Shown one piece after another: positions 7,792 through 16,237 of a stretch of 64,000 nt of DNA. Under the pieces are notes generated by a model that saw only the letters and a program-made list of their open reading frames with translations, was not told the origin of the DNA and ran no database searches. Both the position numbers and the translations under genes were made by a program. Source of the stretch: Fibrobacteria bacterium (lineage in GTDB: Bacteria > Fibrobacterota > Fibrobacteria > UBA5070); contig JACKCV010000001.1 of NCBI GenBank assembly GCA_020633825.1, positions 931,001-995,000 on the forward strand, read 5' to 3'. Numbering within the stretch: the first letter of the stretch is position 1; the number at the start of each line of letters is the position of its first letter.

Positions 7792-9086
7792 GTGTCGATG
7801 TCCCAGGCCAGTTCCAGGATGGAGCGCAGTTCCTGGTCGGTGGATTCGGCGGCCGCCAAGGCCTTGGCGTCGAAGGATTCCCCGGCGAGCATGCGCCACA
7901 GGAGGTCGGACACCCCCCGTGCCAGCACCCGTTCGATGGTGGTCCACATGGGGTGCGCCGGATAAGGTTGGGAAGAGGCGAGCATCTGGCGCAGACGAAC
8001 CATGTCGGGATGGTCGCCGTGGCGCTCCCAGAGGGACCCCTCGTGGGCGGGAGGATCGCCGGAGATCTGCGTCCAGGGGTCCATGAAGGTGTCGGAGGTC
8101 AGGAACCGGACCAGTTCCCAGGGGAGCTCGCGACGTCCGGCCTGGGCCGAAACCGCCAGCACGGAGCCTCCCCCGCGGCGTGCCGGTCCGCAGGGACCGT
8201 CGGGAATGGGGAGGAAGGTGACCGGGTGACGGGATTCCATCCCGGCGGTCGGGTCGACGAGTTTGCGGACCACCATCCAGGGATTGCCGATCAGGAAGGC
8301 GTACTTGCCTTCCTGGTAGAAGTCCATGGTGAGGCGGTAGGGTTGGATGGCCCCCGACTCTCGGCTGGTGTGGTTGGTTCGCAGCACTTCCCCGAGGAAC
8401 TCGAACCCCGCGCGCACGGAAGGGTGGGCCAGGACCGGGCCATTCGCCACCAGGAGGCTCGGCAGATCCCAGCCTCCGGAGGCCAGCCACGGATAGACGT
8501 TGTGCAGGGTCCCGGGCTCGGGGCGGCAGGTCACCCCCAGGGGGAGGGGATGGCGGGGATCGACATCCTCCGGATTGGCATCCTGTGCCAGATTCCGGCA
8601 GATCCTGAGGAACCCCTCCCAGTGGGAGAGCGAGGAGAGGGTGCAGGCTTGGCTGTCGAGGATGTCCTGCCGGGCCACCAGTCCCGAACCTTCGGCGACC
8701 CAGGGCACCCCGAAGACCTTGCCGTCGTGCCGGACCGTCTCGGCCATCCAAGGGGCGATCAGGGGTCGGTCGTCGACGCCGGTGGGTACCTCTGCCAAGA
8801 ACCCCAGATGCCCGAGGGTGGAGGTCCAGGAAGTTCCGACCTGCAGCACGTCCGGTGGATCGCCGCGCTTGAACGCGCGCATGATCTCCGCCCAGGCGAT
8901 GCTCCAGGGAAGGACACGGATCTCCAGGGGCAGCCGGGGGTGGGCTTTGCGGAACGCCGCCGCGGCGCGGGCAAAATGTTTGTTCGTTCTGGACCCTACC
9001 TGGGTAGGCATGAGCCAGATGCGGAGTGTGTCCTTGGCCATCTCGGGAGCTTTGTTGATCTCCGATGATACCTCTTTGTCGGCCAC
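7788..9086 (-). CDS. Signal-less extracellular-solute-binding-fold protein (family 1)
   Basis: A 432-residue protein resembling carbohydrate-type ABC substrate-binding proteins: LRIWLMPTQVG near the start, AFRKAHPRLPLEIRVLPWSIAW, DVLQVGTSW, GVPWVAEGSGLVARQDIL, FLIGNPWMVVR. The N-terminus (MADKEVSSEINKAPEMAKDT) is polar and has neither signal peptide nor lipobox, and no permease or ATPase gene is nearby. It is therefore probably cytosolic. The gene starts with GTG at 9086; Met16 (MAKDTLRIW) is an alternative. Its stop overlaps the start of the diguanylate cyclase gene (ATGA). A sensor or partner for that enzyme is the natural hypothesis; the ligand is unknown. The paralogue-like gene at 62874 shares the lack of a signal peptide. 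Confidence 0.78.
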   Translation of the reverse strand: MADKEVSSEINKAPEMAKDTLRIWLMPTQVGSRTNKHFARAAAAFRKAHPRLPLEIRVLPWSIAWAEIMRAFKRGDPPDVLQVGTSWTSTLGHLGFLAEVPTGVDDRPLIAPWMAETVRHDGKVFGVPWVAEGSGLVARQDILDSQACTLSSLSHWEGFLRICRNLAQDANPEDVDPRHPLPLGVTCRPEPGTLHNVYPWLASGGWDLPSLLVANGPVLAHPSVRAGFEFLGEVLRTNHTSRESGAIQPYRLTMDFYQEGKYAFLIGNPWMVVRKLVDPTAGMESRHPVTFLPIPDGPCGPARRGGGSVLAVSAQAGRRELPWELVRFLTSDTFMDPWTQISGDPPAHEGSLWERHGDHPDMVRLRQMLASSQPYPAHPMWTTIERVLARGVSDLLWRMLAGESFDAKALAAAESTDQELRSILELAWDIDT

Positions 9087-9254
9087 TTTGCCGTTCCGTT
9101 TTCACAATTCCTGTCTCTTTGGCACCCTCCGAGCCGGGAAACTGCAAGACCTTCCCCCGGGAAGGGGGGCTTGGCAACGGTTTCCGGCCGACACGCATTG
9201 ACGCGTGCGGGGGCAAGTTCCTATCGTGTCCGCCGCTCACGGGTCTGCGCAAGC

Positions 9255-9445
9255 AGGCTCCGGGCGGTCGAGATCGGCCGTCCCGGAGACCGGGAATGCC
9301 GTCGAAGCGGCAGCGGACCAGCCACTGTGAGAGGCTCCCATTCCTTCCGGAATGGATCGGCCCCGGAATGCCACTGGTCCCCGATGGGGGGCTGGGAAGG
9401 TCGGGAGAACCGAAACGCCTCGAGCCAGGAGACCTGCCCGGAGCG
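9255..9445 (+). ncRNA. Cobalamin (B12) riboswitch
   Basis: The B12 box AGCCAGGAGACCTGCC is at 9423-9438, preceded by GAACCGAAACGCC. Upstream are the conserved core GGGAATGCC (about 9292-9300) and GCCACTG (about 9321-9327). These match the cobalamin riboswitch consensus in order and spacing; the exact 5' limit is approximate. It precedes btuB and the whole cob operon, so B12 binding should reduce their expression. Confidence 0.88.
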
Positions 9446-9464
9446 CCGCCACGTTCGTGACGGC
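9446..9464 (+). terminator. Hairpin just after the B12 box
   Basis: GCCGCCACG and CGTGACGGC form a stem with small mismatches directly after the riboswitch, 30 bases before the btuB start. It may be the expression platform. There is no clear U-tract (ATTTCC follows), so it could act on transcription or on access to the ribosome site. Confidence 0.35.
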
Positions 9465-9495
9465 ATTTCCACCACGCCTCTGGACCTAGGCTGGG

Positions 9496-11553
9496 ATGCA
9501 CACTCTCCTTTTCCAAATCGCCGGATTCCTGATCGCCTCGTCCGGCCCCTCGGCTGCGATGGACGCGGGGTTCCCCTCCCTCCAGGACACCTCCCGAACG
9601 ATGGAGGGGGCCGATCTTGCCGGATCGGATTCCCTGGTGGTGGAAAGTGCCGGCGATCCAGGGCAGTCCTCTTCCAGGCCTTCGGGCGACGCCCGGATCG
9701 AGGGGGGAACCGTCGAGGGACGCTCCCGGGGGCTTTCCCGTCGTCGCATCGAGCGCGAGGAGCTGCAGCGGTCGGCCTCGCTTCCCGAGGCGTTGTCGCG
9801 CCTCCCTGGAGTTCTGGTACGCAGCGCCGGCGGGGTGGGAGGATTCAGCCAGGTTTCCATGAGGGGGTCTTCGGCGCGCCAGGTCGAGGTGTGGCTCGAC
9901 GGCATTCCCCTGGGTGGATCCACGGGATCGGCCGTGGATCTGGGCATCGTGGCTCTGGATGGGTTGGAGCGCGTGGAATGGAGCCAGGCCACCCAGGCGG
10001 GGGTTCCGCGCATCGAATTGGTCTCCCGGCACGCCTTCCTTCAGAGGGGGGCCGCCTTGCGGGCAGGGTCCTTCGGGGATCGAGCCGTGTCGGCCTGGTG
10101 GGGGGCCCCCTCGGCTCGGATGTCGGCCAACGCCTGGATGGAACGATCCGACAACGATTGGCCGTTCCCCTGGGACAACGGGACCCGCTACAACCGGTCC
10201 GACGACCGACTCGTTCGCCTGCAGGGGAACGACTACCTCGGCTACGGGGCTTCCACGCTCTGGCGTCCCACCGAGGAACTCCAGGTCGCCTTGAGGGCGG
10301 AATCCTCCGACAAGGGGATCTCGGCTCCATGGATCGAGGAGCCGTCGGCGCGGTGGACCCGCCAAGCCGCGCAGGGCAGTACCCGTTGGGGCGCCGAGAT
10401 GGGGGCGTGGAGAGGCGAGGCCTTTCTCGAAGGCCGGCGCATGTTCGGTGCCTGGGCCGACCAGGGGAGATCCCTGGGGTGGGAAAGCGATCTACGCACC
10501 GAAGAGGATGCCGCGATGCTTCGTCTCCGCGGTCGAATGGTCCGCGACCAACGGGACTGGAACGGGTGGTCCCTGGAGCTGGAAGGTCGGGAGGAATGGT
10601 CACGCCGTCGCAGCCTGGGGGTCGATCGCGTGGTCTCGACTCCCGACGGTTCCCGGCGGTCCGGGGCGGTGGAACTCGGATGGCGAGGCGAGGAGAGCGG
10701 ACATCGCTTCGGCGGGGAGGCGGGCTTTCGTCGGGATTTCCTGCGGGACGAGATGGACTCGGAGCGGGGCTTGTCGAGGTGGGTCGAGGGGGGCTTCCGC
10801 CGTGCGCGGGCCGTGGATCGCTCCGCCGCCCGCCTCTGGACCCGTCCCCTGGAGCCCATTACCGTGGAGCTTTCGGGAGTCCGCTACCGGAGAGCCCCCG
10901 ACTTCTCCGAGTGGATGGGAGACAACGGGACCGGGCTTCCCAATCCAGACCTTCGGGAGGAGGAGACCACCCAGGGGGAATTGGGGGCTCGCTGGAAACG
11001 GTCCTCGCTGGAACTGGGCGTTTCGGGATGGGTCGCCGGCTACCGGGATCCCATCGGAGTCGTCCAGCGGGGCTCCTCGCCGCTCACGCGCCACGAGAAC
11101 CTTCCGGGGTACCTGGTCCGTGGCGCCCAGATGGAGGCGCAGTGGGCTGGCGATCGCCTCTCCGTACGGGGGAACGCGACATGGCAGAAGGCCCGGGTGG
11201 AGAACTCCAACCCCACGCTCGACGGTGCGGAACCGCGGCGGGTTCCCCGCTGGAAGGCGTTCACCTCGATCGGGTACGGTCCGTGGAAGGGGCTGCGTGC
11301 GGGATGGACCCTCGACGCCCAAGGGGAGTCTTGGGCCAACGAATTGCAGCTGCCTGAAGACCGACTCCCCGGAAGGTTGTTGCACGGCCTGTGGGCCCGC
11401 TGGACCCGAGGAGGATTCCTCCTGTGCGGGAAGCTCGACAACCTCACCGACGAACACCCCGAGGACTGGGCGGATCTCCCCCTCTCGGGGCGCCGCTATT
11501 CCTTGACGATCCAATGGAACACCACACCCTCCCTTCCTGGAGAAACTCGATGA
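9496..11553 (+). CDS. btuB: TonB-dependent outer-membrane receptor, BtuB-like
   Basis: A 685-residue outer-membrane receptor. A signal peptide (MHTLLFQIAGFLIASSGPSAA) is followed by a 60-residue linker and the plug domain: SLPEALSRLPGVLVRSAGGVGGFSQVSMRGSSARQVEVWLDGIPLG is recognisable in pieces at about residues 95-140. A long beta-barrel ends in SGRRYSLTIQWNTTP. Its position immediately behind a cobalamin riboswitch, and cotranscription with B12 genes, make corrinoid uptake the likely role. It is on the short side for the family, with no obvious TonB box visible. Its stop overlaps the start of the lipoprotein gene (ATGA), matching the BtuB-BtuG pairing known from Bacteroides. Confidence 0.88.
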   Translation: MHTLLFQIAGFLIASSGPSAAMDAGFPSLQDTSRTMEGADLAGSDSLVVESAGDPGQSSSRPSGDARIEGGTVEGRSRGLSRRRIEREELQRSASLPEALSRLPGVLVRSAGGVGGFSQVSMRGSSARQVEVWLDGIPLGGSTGSAVDLGIVALDGLERVEWSQATQAGVPRIELVSRHAFLQRGAALRAGSFGDRAVSAWWGAPSARMSANAWMERSDNDWPFPWDNGTRYNRSDDRLVRLQGNDYLGYGASTLWRPTEELQVALRAESSDKGISAPWIEEPSARWTRQAAQGSTRWGAEMGAWRGEAFLEGRRMFGAWADQGRSLGWESDLRTEEDAAMLRLRGRMVRDQRDWNGWSLELEGREEWSRRRSLGVDRVVSTPDGSRRSGAVELGWRGEESGHRFGGEAGFRRDFLRDEMDSERGLSRWVEGGFRRARAVDRSAARLWTRPLEPITVELSGVRYRRAPDFSEWMGDNGTGLPNPDLREEETTQGELGARWKRSSLELGVSGWVAGYRDPIGVVQRGSSPLTRHENLPGYLVRGAQMEAQWAGDRLSVRGNATWQKARVENSNPTLDGAEPRRVPRWKAFTSIGYGPWKGLRAGWTLDAQGESWANELQLPEDRLPGRLLHGLWARWTRGGFLLCGKLDNLTDEHPEDWADLPLSGRRYSLTIQWNTTPSLPGETR

Positions 11554-12623
11554 AATCCCTTCGTTTGACGTCCCTGTTCGGCTTGGCCTTGCTCGCGGGC
11601 CTTCTCAGCTCTTGCGACGACGAGGTCCTCCAACCGGTCTCGGACGAGGTCGAAACCCTCGATCTGTCCCGCTACATCGCCTCCGAAGGGGGAAAGACCG
11701 GGAAGGCTCCCGGGATCCTCGGGTTCGCCTCCTGGAACGGCCATCTCTTCGCTCCGCTGCAGCGTCTGGGAAGCGATTGGAAACCTCTCGACACCAGTCT
11801 GGTGGTGGAGATCGATCCCGCCTCGCGCAAGGTGGTCCGCTCCATCGCCCTTCCCCTGAAGAACCCGTATTCCATGAAGCGCGCGGGCTCCAAGCTGTAT
11901 CTGGCCTGCGTGGGAGCCTGGACCGATGCTTCCTACCAGAACGTCCTGGACGGCGGTGTGGTGGAGGTGGATCTTTCCACCGGAGCCACCAAGGTGCTGG
12001 CGCGGGAGAGCGAACTCGGCGGCAACGTCTCCGACATGCAGATGGTGGGGGAGAAGCTGTATGTGGTGGTTTCGACCTCCTGGCCGAATTCCCACGTGGC
12101 GGTGGTGAAGTCCGGGGCCGTCGTGGACACCCTGCCGGGGATCGATCTGGCGGGAGGCATGCAGGCCAACGGAAAGAACCTCTTCGTGGCGGTGCGCGCC
12201 GACAAGCCCTTCGTGGCCGTGGTCGATCCGGCTTCCGACTCCATCGTCGGCAAGATGTCCACCGCCATCGAACCCACCGAAATGGATTTCCTGTCCAGCG
12301 GGAAGTTCGCCATCCTCGCCACCAACTACACCGTACAGCTGGGAGCCTTGCTGGTGTCCGACTCGGCGGCCAAGGGTGCCAAGCCCGCCACCCAGGCGGG
12401 ATGGTCCACCTCCAACCTCGGCATGAGCGTGCAGGGAGATGTGGTGTACGTGCTGGATCGCGGACGCGGGACCGTGACGGGGTTCCGGGGTGGCGACAAG
12501 GATCAGGTGGTGTTCGACTGGAACGCAGGATCCCCCGCCAATCCCTACGATGTCGCGGTCCTCGGCGGGGAGATCTGGGTCGCCTGCTACGACCTCTCCG
12601 TGGTCAAGATCCGCAAGCTGTGA
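11550..12623 (+). CDS. Beta-propeller surface lipoprotein, BtuG-like
   Basis: A 357-residue lipoprotein with lipobox LLSSC (Cys at about residue 22) followed by acidic residues (CDDEV), a pattern also seen on surface-exposed lipoproteins. The rest is made of repeated YncE-like propeller blades: LVVEIDPASRKVVRSIALP, GGVVEVDLSTGATKVLA, FVAVVDPASDSIVGKM, YVLDRGRGTVTGF. In Bacteroides, BtuG is a propeller lipoprotein that binds cobalamin on the cell surface and works with BtuB. The same fold, location and riboswitch control support an equivalent role; direct homology to BtuG is not shown by sequence inspection. It overlaps btuB and cobC by four bases each (ATGA, GTGA) and has a GGAGA ribosome site. 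Confidence 0.75.
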   Translation: MKSLRLTSLFGLALLAGLLSSCDDEVLQPVSDEVETLDLSRYIASEGGKTGKAPGILGFASWNGHLFAPLQRLGSDWKPLDTSLVVEIDPASRKVVRSIALPLKNPYSMKRAGSKLYLACVGAWTDASYQNVLDGGVVEVDLSTGATKVLARESELGGNVSDMQMVGEKLYVVVSTSWPNSHVAVVKSGAVVDTLPGIDLAGGMQANGKNLFVAVRADKPFVAVVDPASDSIVGKMSTAIEPTEMDFLSSGKFAILATNYTVQLGALLVSDSAAKGAKPATQAGWSTSNLGMSVQGDVVYVLDRGRGTVTGFRGGDKDQVVFDWNAGSPANPYDVAVLGGEIWVACYDLSVVKIRKL

Positions 12624-13150
12624 AATCCGTGATCGAGCTTTGGCTGGTCCGCCACGGGGAATCGACCTTCAACGCCGAAGGTCGATACGCCGGGTGGTCC
12701 GATCCCGAACTGACTCCCGCCGGGGAGGAGATGGCCCGCGCCCTGGCCGCGCCCCTCGGGAGCGTCGCGTTCGACGGAATCTGGCGATCCGACCGCGTGC
12801 GGACGGCGGAGACGGCTTCCCTGGCGGGGTTCCCCTCGGCGCGGGTGGACGAGCGCCTGCGGGAGATCCATTTCGGGGACCTGGAGGGGCTCACCTACTT
12901 CCAGGCCGGGGAGGAGTGGCGGCACAGGCTGCGCTCCTTCGACGATTTCGAGGCGCCCAACGGGGAATCCATCCAGGAACTGCGCCAGCGAGTGGAATCG
13001 TTCCTCGGGGAGCTGGGGCCCGGTCGGCACCTGGTGTTCGGCCACGGGGGATGGATCCGCTGCGTGATCGCCTCCTGCGGCGACAGCCGGTTCCCCGACA
13101 AGGCCGAAATCGTGCGCGTGGATTGGACGGCGCGCCGGATCATGGAGTAG
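12620..13150 (+). CDS. cobC: Histidine phosphatase, probable alpha-ribazole phosphatase CobC
   Basis: A 176-residue phosphoglycerate-mutase-like enzyme with the catalytic LVRHGES motif near residues 9-15, the second Arg in RSDRVRTAETA, the proton-donor Glu in LREIHFGDLEG, and the final FGHGGWIRC histidine. In this operon it should dephosphorylate alpha-ribazole phosphate or adenosylcobalamin phosphate, the last steps of nucleotide-loop assembly. Other phosphatases share the fold, so the call rests on context. The start is GTG at 12620, overlapping the preceding stop as GTGA; a second GTG at 12629 is possible. Four bases separate it from the cobQ-cobU start. Confidence 0.85.
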   Translation: MKSVIELWLVRHGESTFNAEGRYAGWSDPELTPAGEEMARALAAPLGSVAFDGIWRSDRVRTAETASLAGFPSARVDERLREIHFGDLEGLTYFQAGEEWRHRLRSFDDFEAPNGESIQELRQRVESFLGELGPGRHLVFGHGGWIRCVIASCGDSRFPDKAEIVRVDWTARRIME

Positions 13151-13154
13151 AGGC

Positions 13155-15134
13155 ATGGGAAAGGCGCTGATGGTCTGGGGATGCACCTCGGACGCGGGAA
13201 AATCCCTGATCACCGCGGCCCTGTGCCGGTGGTTTTCCGACCATGGCTGGAAGACGGCCCCCTACAAGGCCCAGAACATGAGCAACAACGCCCGGGTCGC
13301 CGAAGGGGGGGAAATGGGGTGCGCCCAGCACTTCCAGGCCTTGGCGGCGCGACGCGTCCCCGACGTGCGGATGAACCCTGTCCTGCTCAAACCAGAACGG
13401 GACACGGCATCCCAGGTGGTGGTGATGGGGCAGGTGGATCGGGAAATCGCCCGATTGGACTGGAGGAGCCGGTCCGGGCACCTCTGGGAGCGTGCCCGGA
13501 CTCCTCTGCGGGAACTTCTGGCGGAAAACGACCTGGTCATCCTGGAAGGGGCGGGATCGCCGGCCGAGATCAATCTCGCTTCCTGCGACTACGTGAACCT
13601 TTCGGCCGCCCGGGAGGCGGGCGCCGTCTGCCTGCTCGTCTCGGACATCGACCGCGGTGGCTCCTTCGCCCATCTCTACGGGACCTGGGCGATGTTGCCG
13701 GAGGACCTGCGCGGGGCGGTGAAGGGGTTCGTGCTGAACAAATTCCGCGGCGACGCGTCGCTTCTGTCCCCCGGTCCCCAGATGTTGGCCGAACGCACGG
13801 GAGTGCCGGTGGTGGGCGTGGTTCCGCGCGTGGAGCACGGCCTGCCCGACGAGGACGCGGTGGCCCTGGACCATTTCCCGAGCCCGGTGGGGGAGGTGCG
13901 CTTCGAAGTGCGTGTGGTGGCCTGGCCGCGCATCTCGAACTTTGACGAATTCCGTCGTATGGCCCAGTGGCCGGGGGTCCGTCTGGCCCCGGCGCGTTCC
14001 CCCGAGGATCTCCGGGGAGCCGACCTGGTGATCGTGCCGGGCTCCAAGAACACCCCTTCCGACCTCGCCTGGATGCGCGGACGGGGGATCGACCGCGTCC
14101 TGGCCGACCTGGCCGCGGCGGGAAAACCCGTCCTGGGAGTGTGCGGAGGGCTGCAGGCGCTGGGAGCCACCATCGAGGATCCCGCGGGCGTCGAAGGGGA
14201 GGCCGAGGGCCTCGGCCTCCTGCCGCTGCGCACCGTCCACGATCCCCGCAAGCGCGTCGAACGCACCTGCGCGCGGGTTCCGACCTTGGGCGGATTCTGG
14301 GCTCCGCTGTCGGGTCTGGAAGTCCGGGGATACGAGATCCGCACGGGATCCTCCACCGACGGGTCGGGCGAAGGGCTGTTCTTCCAGCGCGGGAGCGTGC
14401 TGGGGACGTACCTCCACGGCATGCTCGAGGACGGGGAAGTCCTGACCCGGCTCTTCGGTCCCGACCCGGATGGCGTCGATCCCTTGGAGAAGACCTTCGA
14501 CGACCTCTCTTCCCTCCTCGACAGGTGCCTCGACATGGCGACCATTTCCTCGTGGATCGATCCGCCCTCCGGTGGAACCTCCGACGCACGCCCGGCCGCG
14601 TCCTCCGTCCCGGCGACCGGCGCCTCCCGCTTGTGCGTGCTCACCGGCGGAGTGCGATCGGGCAAGAGTCGCGAAGCCGAGCGGTTGGCCTCGTCGTGGG
14701 GGGGCGACTCGGTCTCCTTCCTGGCGACCGCCCAAGGTCTGGACGAGGAGATGCGCGAACGCATCGGGAAGCATCGACGCGATCGGGACGGCCGATGGGA
14801 GACCGTGGAAGAGCCGCTGGACGTGGCCTCCGCGCTGCGCCGTTGCACCCGCCGGGTGGTCCTGCTCGACTGCGTCACCCTGTTGGTCTCCAACCTCCTC
14901 CTGGCGGGGGGATCCGATGCGGTGCGATCCGGGATCGAGGATCTCCTGGCCGCCTGGCGGGAGAGCGGAAGGGATCTGGTGGTCGTCACCAACGAGGTGG
15001 GTCTGGGAATCGTCCCGGACAACGCCCTCTCCCGCGAGTACCGCGACCAGCTCGGTTGGGCCAACCAGCGTCTGGTGGAAGCCTCCACCGAAGCCTGGAT
15101 GATGGTGGCCGGTCGGAAATTGTCCCTATCCTGA
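13155..15134 (+). CDS. cobQ-cobU: Fusion of cobyric acid synthase (CobQ) and CobU
   Basis: A 659-residue two-enzyme fusion. Residues 1-485 are CobQ/CbiP, which amidates adenosylcobyrinic a,c-diamide: an N-terminal synthetase domain (GCTSDAGKS, PYKAQNMSNNA) and a glutamine amidotransferase domain with nucleophile Cys330 (GVCGGLQALG) and the late GTYLHGM histidine. A 15-residue Ala/Pro/Ser linker follows. Residues 495-659 are CobU, the adenosylcobinamide kinase/guanylyltransferase, with P-loop GGVRSGKS at 498-505 and TNEVGLGIVPDN. CobQ lies before, and CobU after, attachment of the aminopropanol arm, so the fusion joins steps that are not consecutive. No frameshift or internal stop is present. 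Confidence 0.94.
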   Translation: MGKALMVWGCTSDAGKSLITAALCRWFSDHGWKTAPYKAQNMSNNARVAEGGEMGCAQHFQALAARRVPDVRMNPVLLKPERDTASQVVVMGQVDREIARLDWRSRSGHLWERARTPLRELLAENDLVILEGAGSPAEINLASCDYVNLSAAREAGAVCLLVSDIDRGGSFAHLYGTWAMLPEDLRGAVKGFVLNKFRGDASLLSPGPQMLAERTGVPVVGVVPRVEHGLPDEDAVALDHFPSPVGEVRFEVRVVAWPRISNFDEFRRMAQWPGVRLAPARSPEDLRGADLVIVPGSKNTPSDLAWMRGRGIDRVLADLAAAGKPVLGVCGGLQALGATIEDPAGVEGEAEGLGLLPLRTVHDPRKRVERTCARVPTLGGFWAPLSGLEVRGYEIRTGSSTDGSGEGLFFQRGSVLGTYLHGMLEDGEVLTRLFGPDPDGVDPLEKTFDDLSSLLDRCLDMATISSWIDPPSGGTSDARPAASSVPATGASRLCVLTGGVRSGKSREAERLASSWGGDSVSFLATAQGLDEEMRERIGKHRRDRDGRWETVEEPLDVASALRRCTRRVVLLDCVTLLVSNLLLAGGSDAVRSGIEDLLAAWRESGRDLVVVTNEVGLGIVPDNALSREYRDQLGWANQRLVEASTEAWMMVAGRKLSLS

Positions 15135-15190
15135 ACGTCCCTTCCCCGTATCCACGGACGCACGCGTCCTTCCCACCCCAGGAGAACCCC

Positions 15191-16237
15191 ATGCAACGCT
15201 CCACCTTCGACCCTCCGCGTCTGGAACTTCCCCAACAGCGCCAGAGGAACCTGCTCAAGATCCCCGGATCCCTCGGCAAGCTCGAGGACATCGGGTGTCG
15301 CCTCGGTGCCATCCAGCGCACCGATCGCCCCGTCCTGGGGAAGGCCGCGGTCGTGGTCTGCTGCGGCGACCACGGGGTGGTGGCCGAAGGGGTGGCTGCC
15401 TTCCCTCCGGGGATCACCCGCATGCAGGCTTTGAACTTCCTGGAGGGAGGGGCGGCGGTGAACCAGATCGCCCTGGCCAGCGATGCCGAGGTGTGGGTGG
15501 TGGATGCCGGATGCTCGGGTGGACCCCTGGATCCCCGCGACCGTCTGGTCGGTCCCCGGGTCCGGCCCGGTGCCGGCAACATCGCCGTCGAGCCGGCCAT
15601 GTCCCGCGAAGAGGCCTTGCAGGCCATCGAACTCGGGCGCGAGGCGGTCCGCCGTGCCGTGAAGGCCGGCGCGACCATGCTGGCGGCGGGCGACATGGGA
15701 ATCGGCAACACCACCCCCGCGGCCTGTCTCACGGCGGCCTTCCTGGGACGCTCCGCCGACCAGGTGACGGGGCGGGGCTCGGGCATGGACGACCTCGGCC
15801 TGGCTCGCAAGACCACCGTGGTCGCCTGTTCGCTCTCCCGCGTCACGGCGGTTCTCGGCGATCTGACCCGAGCCGATCCCGTGGATGTCCTCTCCCAGGT
15901 CGGGAGCCTGGAGATCGCCGCCATCGCCGGGGTGTATCTCGAAGGCGCGCGGCTCGGGCTGCCCCTGGTCGCCGACGGGTTCCCGGTCACCTCCGGCATC
16001 CTCGCGGCCGTCCGCATGGATCCCTCCGTCGGAGACCATCTGTTCGCCGGGCACCAGTCGATGGAGCCCGGGCACGCCCTCCAACTCCAGGATCTGGGCC
16101 TGGAGCCCATCTTCCGCCTGGAAATGAGGCTGGGGGAAGGGACCGGAGCGGTTCTGGCCTTCCCGGTGCTCCGCGCGGCCGCCCAGGTGCTGGCGGGGAT
16201 GGTCACCTTCGCGGACGTGGGCCTGGGGTCCCCGTGA
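15191..16237 (+). CDS. cobT: Nicotinate-nucleotide:dimethylbenzimidazole phosphoribosyltransferase CobT
   Basis: Makes alpha-ribazole 5'-phosphate from nicotinate mononucleotide and a lower base such as dimethylbenzimidazole. At 348 residues it has the normal length. Family motifs are KIPGSLGKLEDI near the start, CCGDHGVVAEGV, GAGNI, AAGDMGIGNTTPA, TGRGSG, and the catalytic Glu316 in GEGTGA. A ribosome site (AGGAGA) precedes the ATG by a few bases. Fifty-six bases separate it from cobQ-cobU, with no obvious terminator, so it stays in the operon. Its stop overlaps the cobS start (GTGA). Confidence 0.96.
   Translation: MQRSTFDPPRLELPQQRQRNLLKIPGSLGKLEDIGCRLGAIQRTDRPVLGKAAVVVCCGDHGVVAEGVAAFPPGITRMQALNFLEGGAAVNQIALASDAEVWVVDAGCSGGPLDPRDRLVGPRVRPGAGNIAVEPAMSREEALQAIELGREAVRRAVKAGATMLAAGDMGIGNTTPAACLTAAFLGRSADQVTGRGSGMDDLGLARKTTVVACSLSRVTAVLGDLTRADPVDVLSQVGSLEIAAIAGVYLEGARLGLPLVADGFPVTSGILAAVRMDPSVGDHLFAGHQSMEPGHALQLQDLGLEPIFRLEMRLGEGTGAVLAFPVLRAAAQVLAGMVTFADVGLGSP

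Larger units (their letters stand above)
9087..9495. other. 409-bp divergent intergenic region holding the B12 riboswitch
   Basis: This region lies between the divergent genes at 7788-9086 (minus) and 9496 (plus). The first 150 bases should carry promoters for both directions; I see no strong -35/-10 pair. From about 9255 onward it is occupied by the cobalamin riboswitch and a following hairpin. Confidence 0.6.

Noticed and set aside
9499..11514. Long open frames on the opposite strand and in other frames across btuB, cobQ-cobU, nasA and the hybrid kinase
   Set aside because: GC-rich codon use keeps alternative frames open. Their translations are Arg/Pro/Gly-rich without domains, and they overlap well-supported genes.
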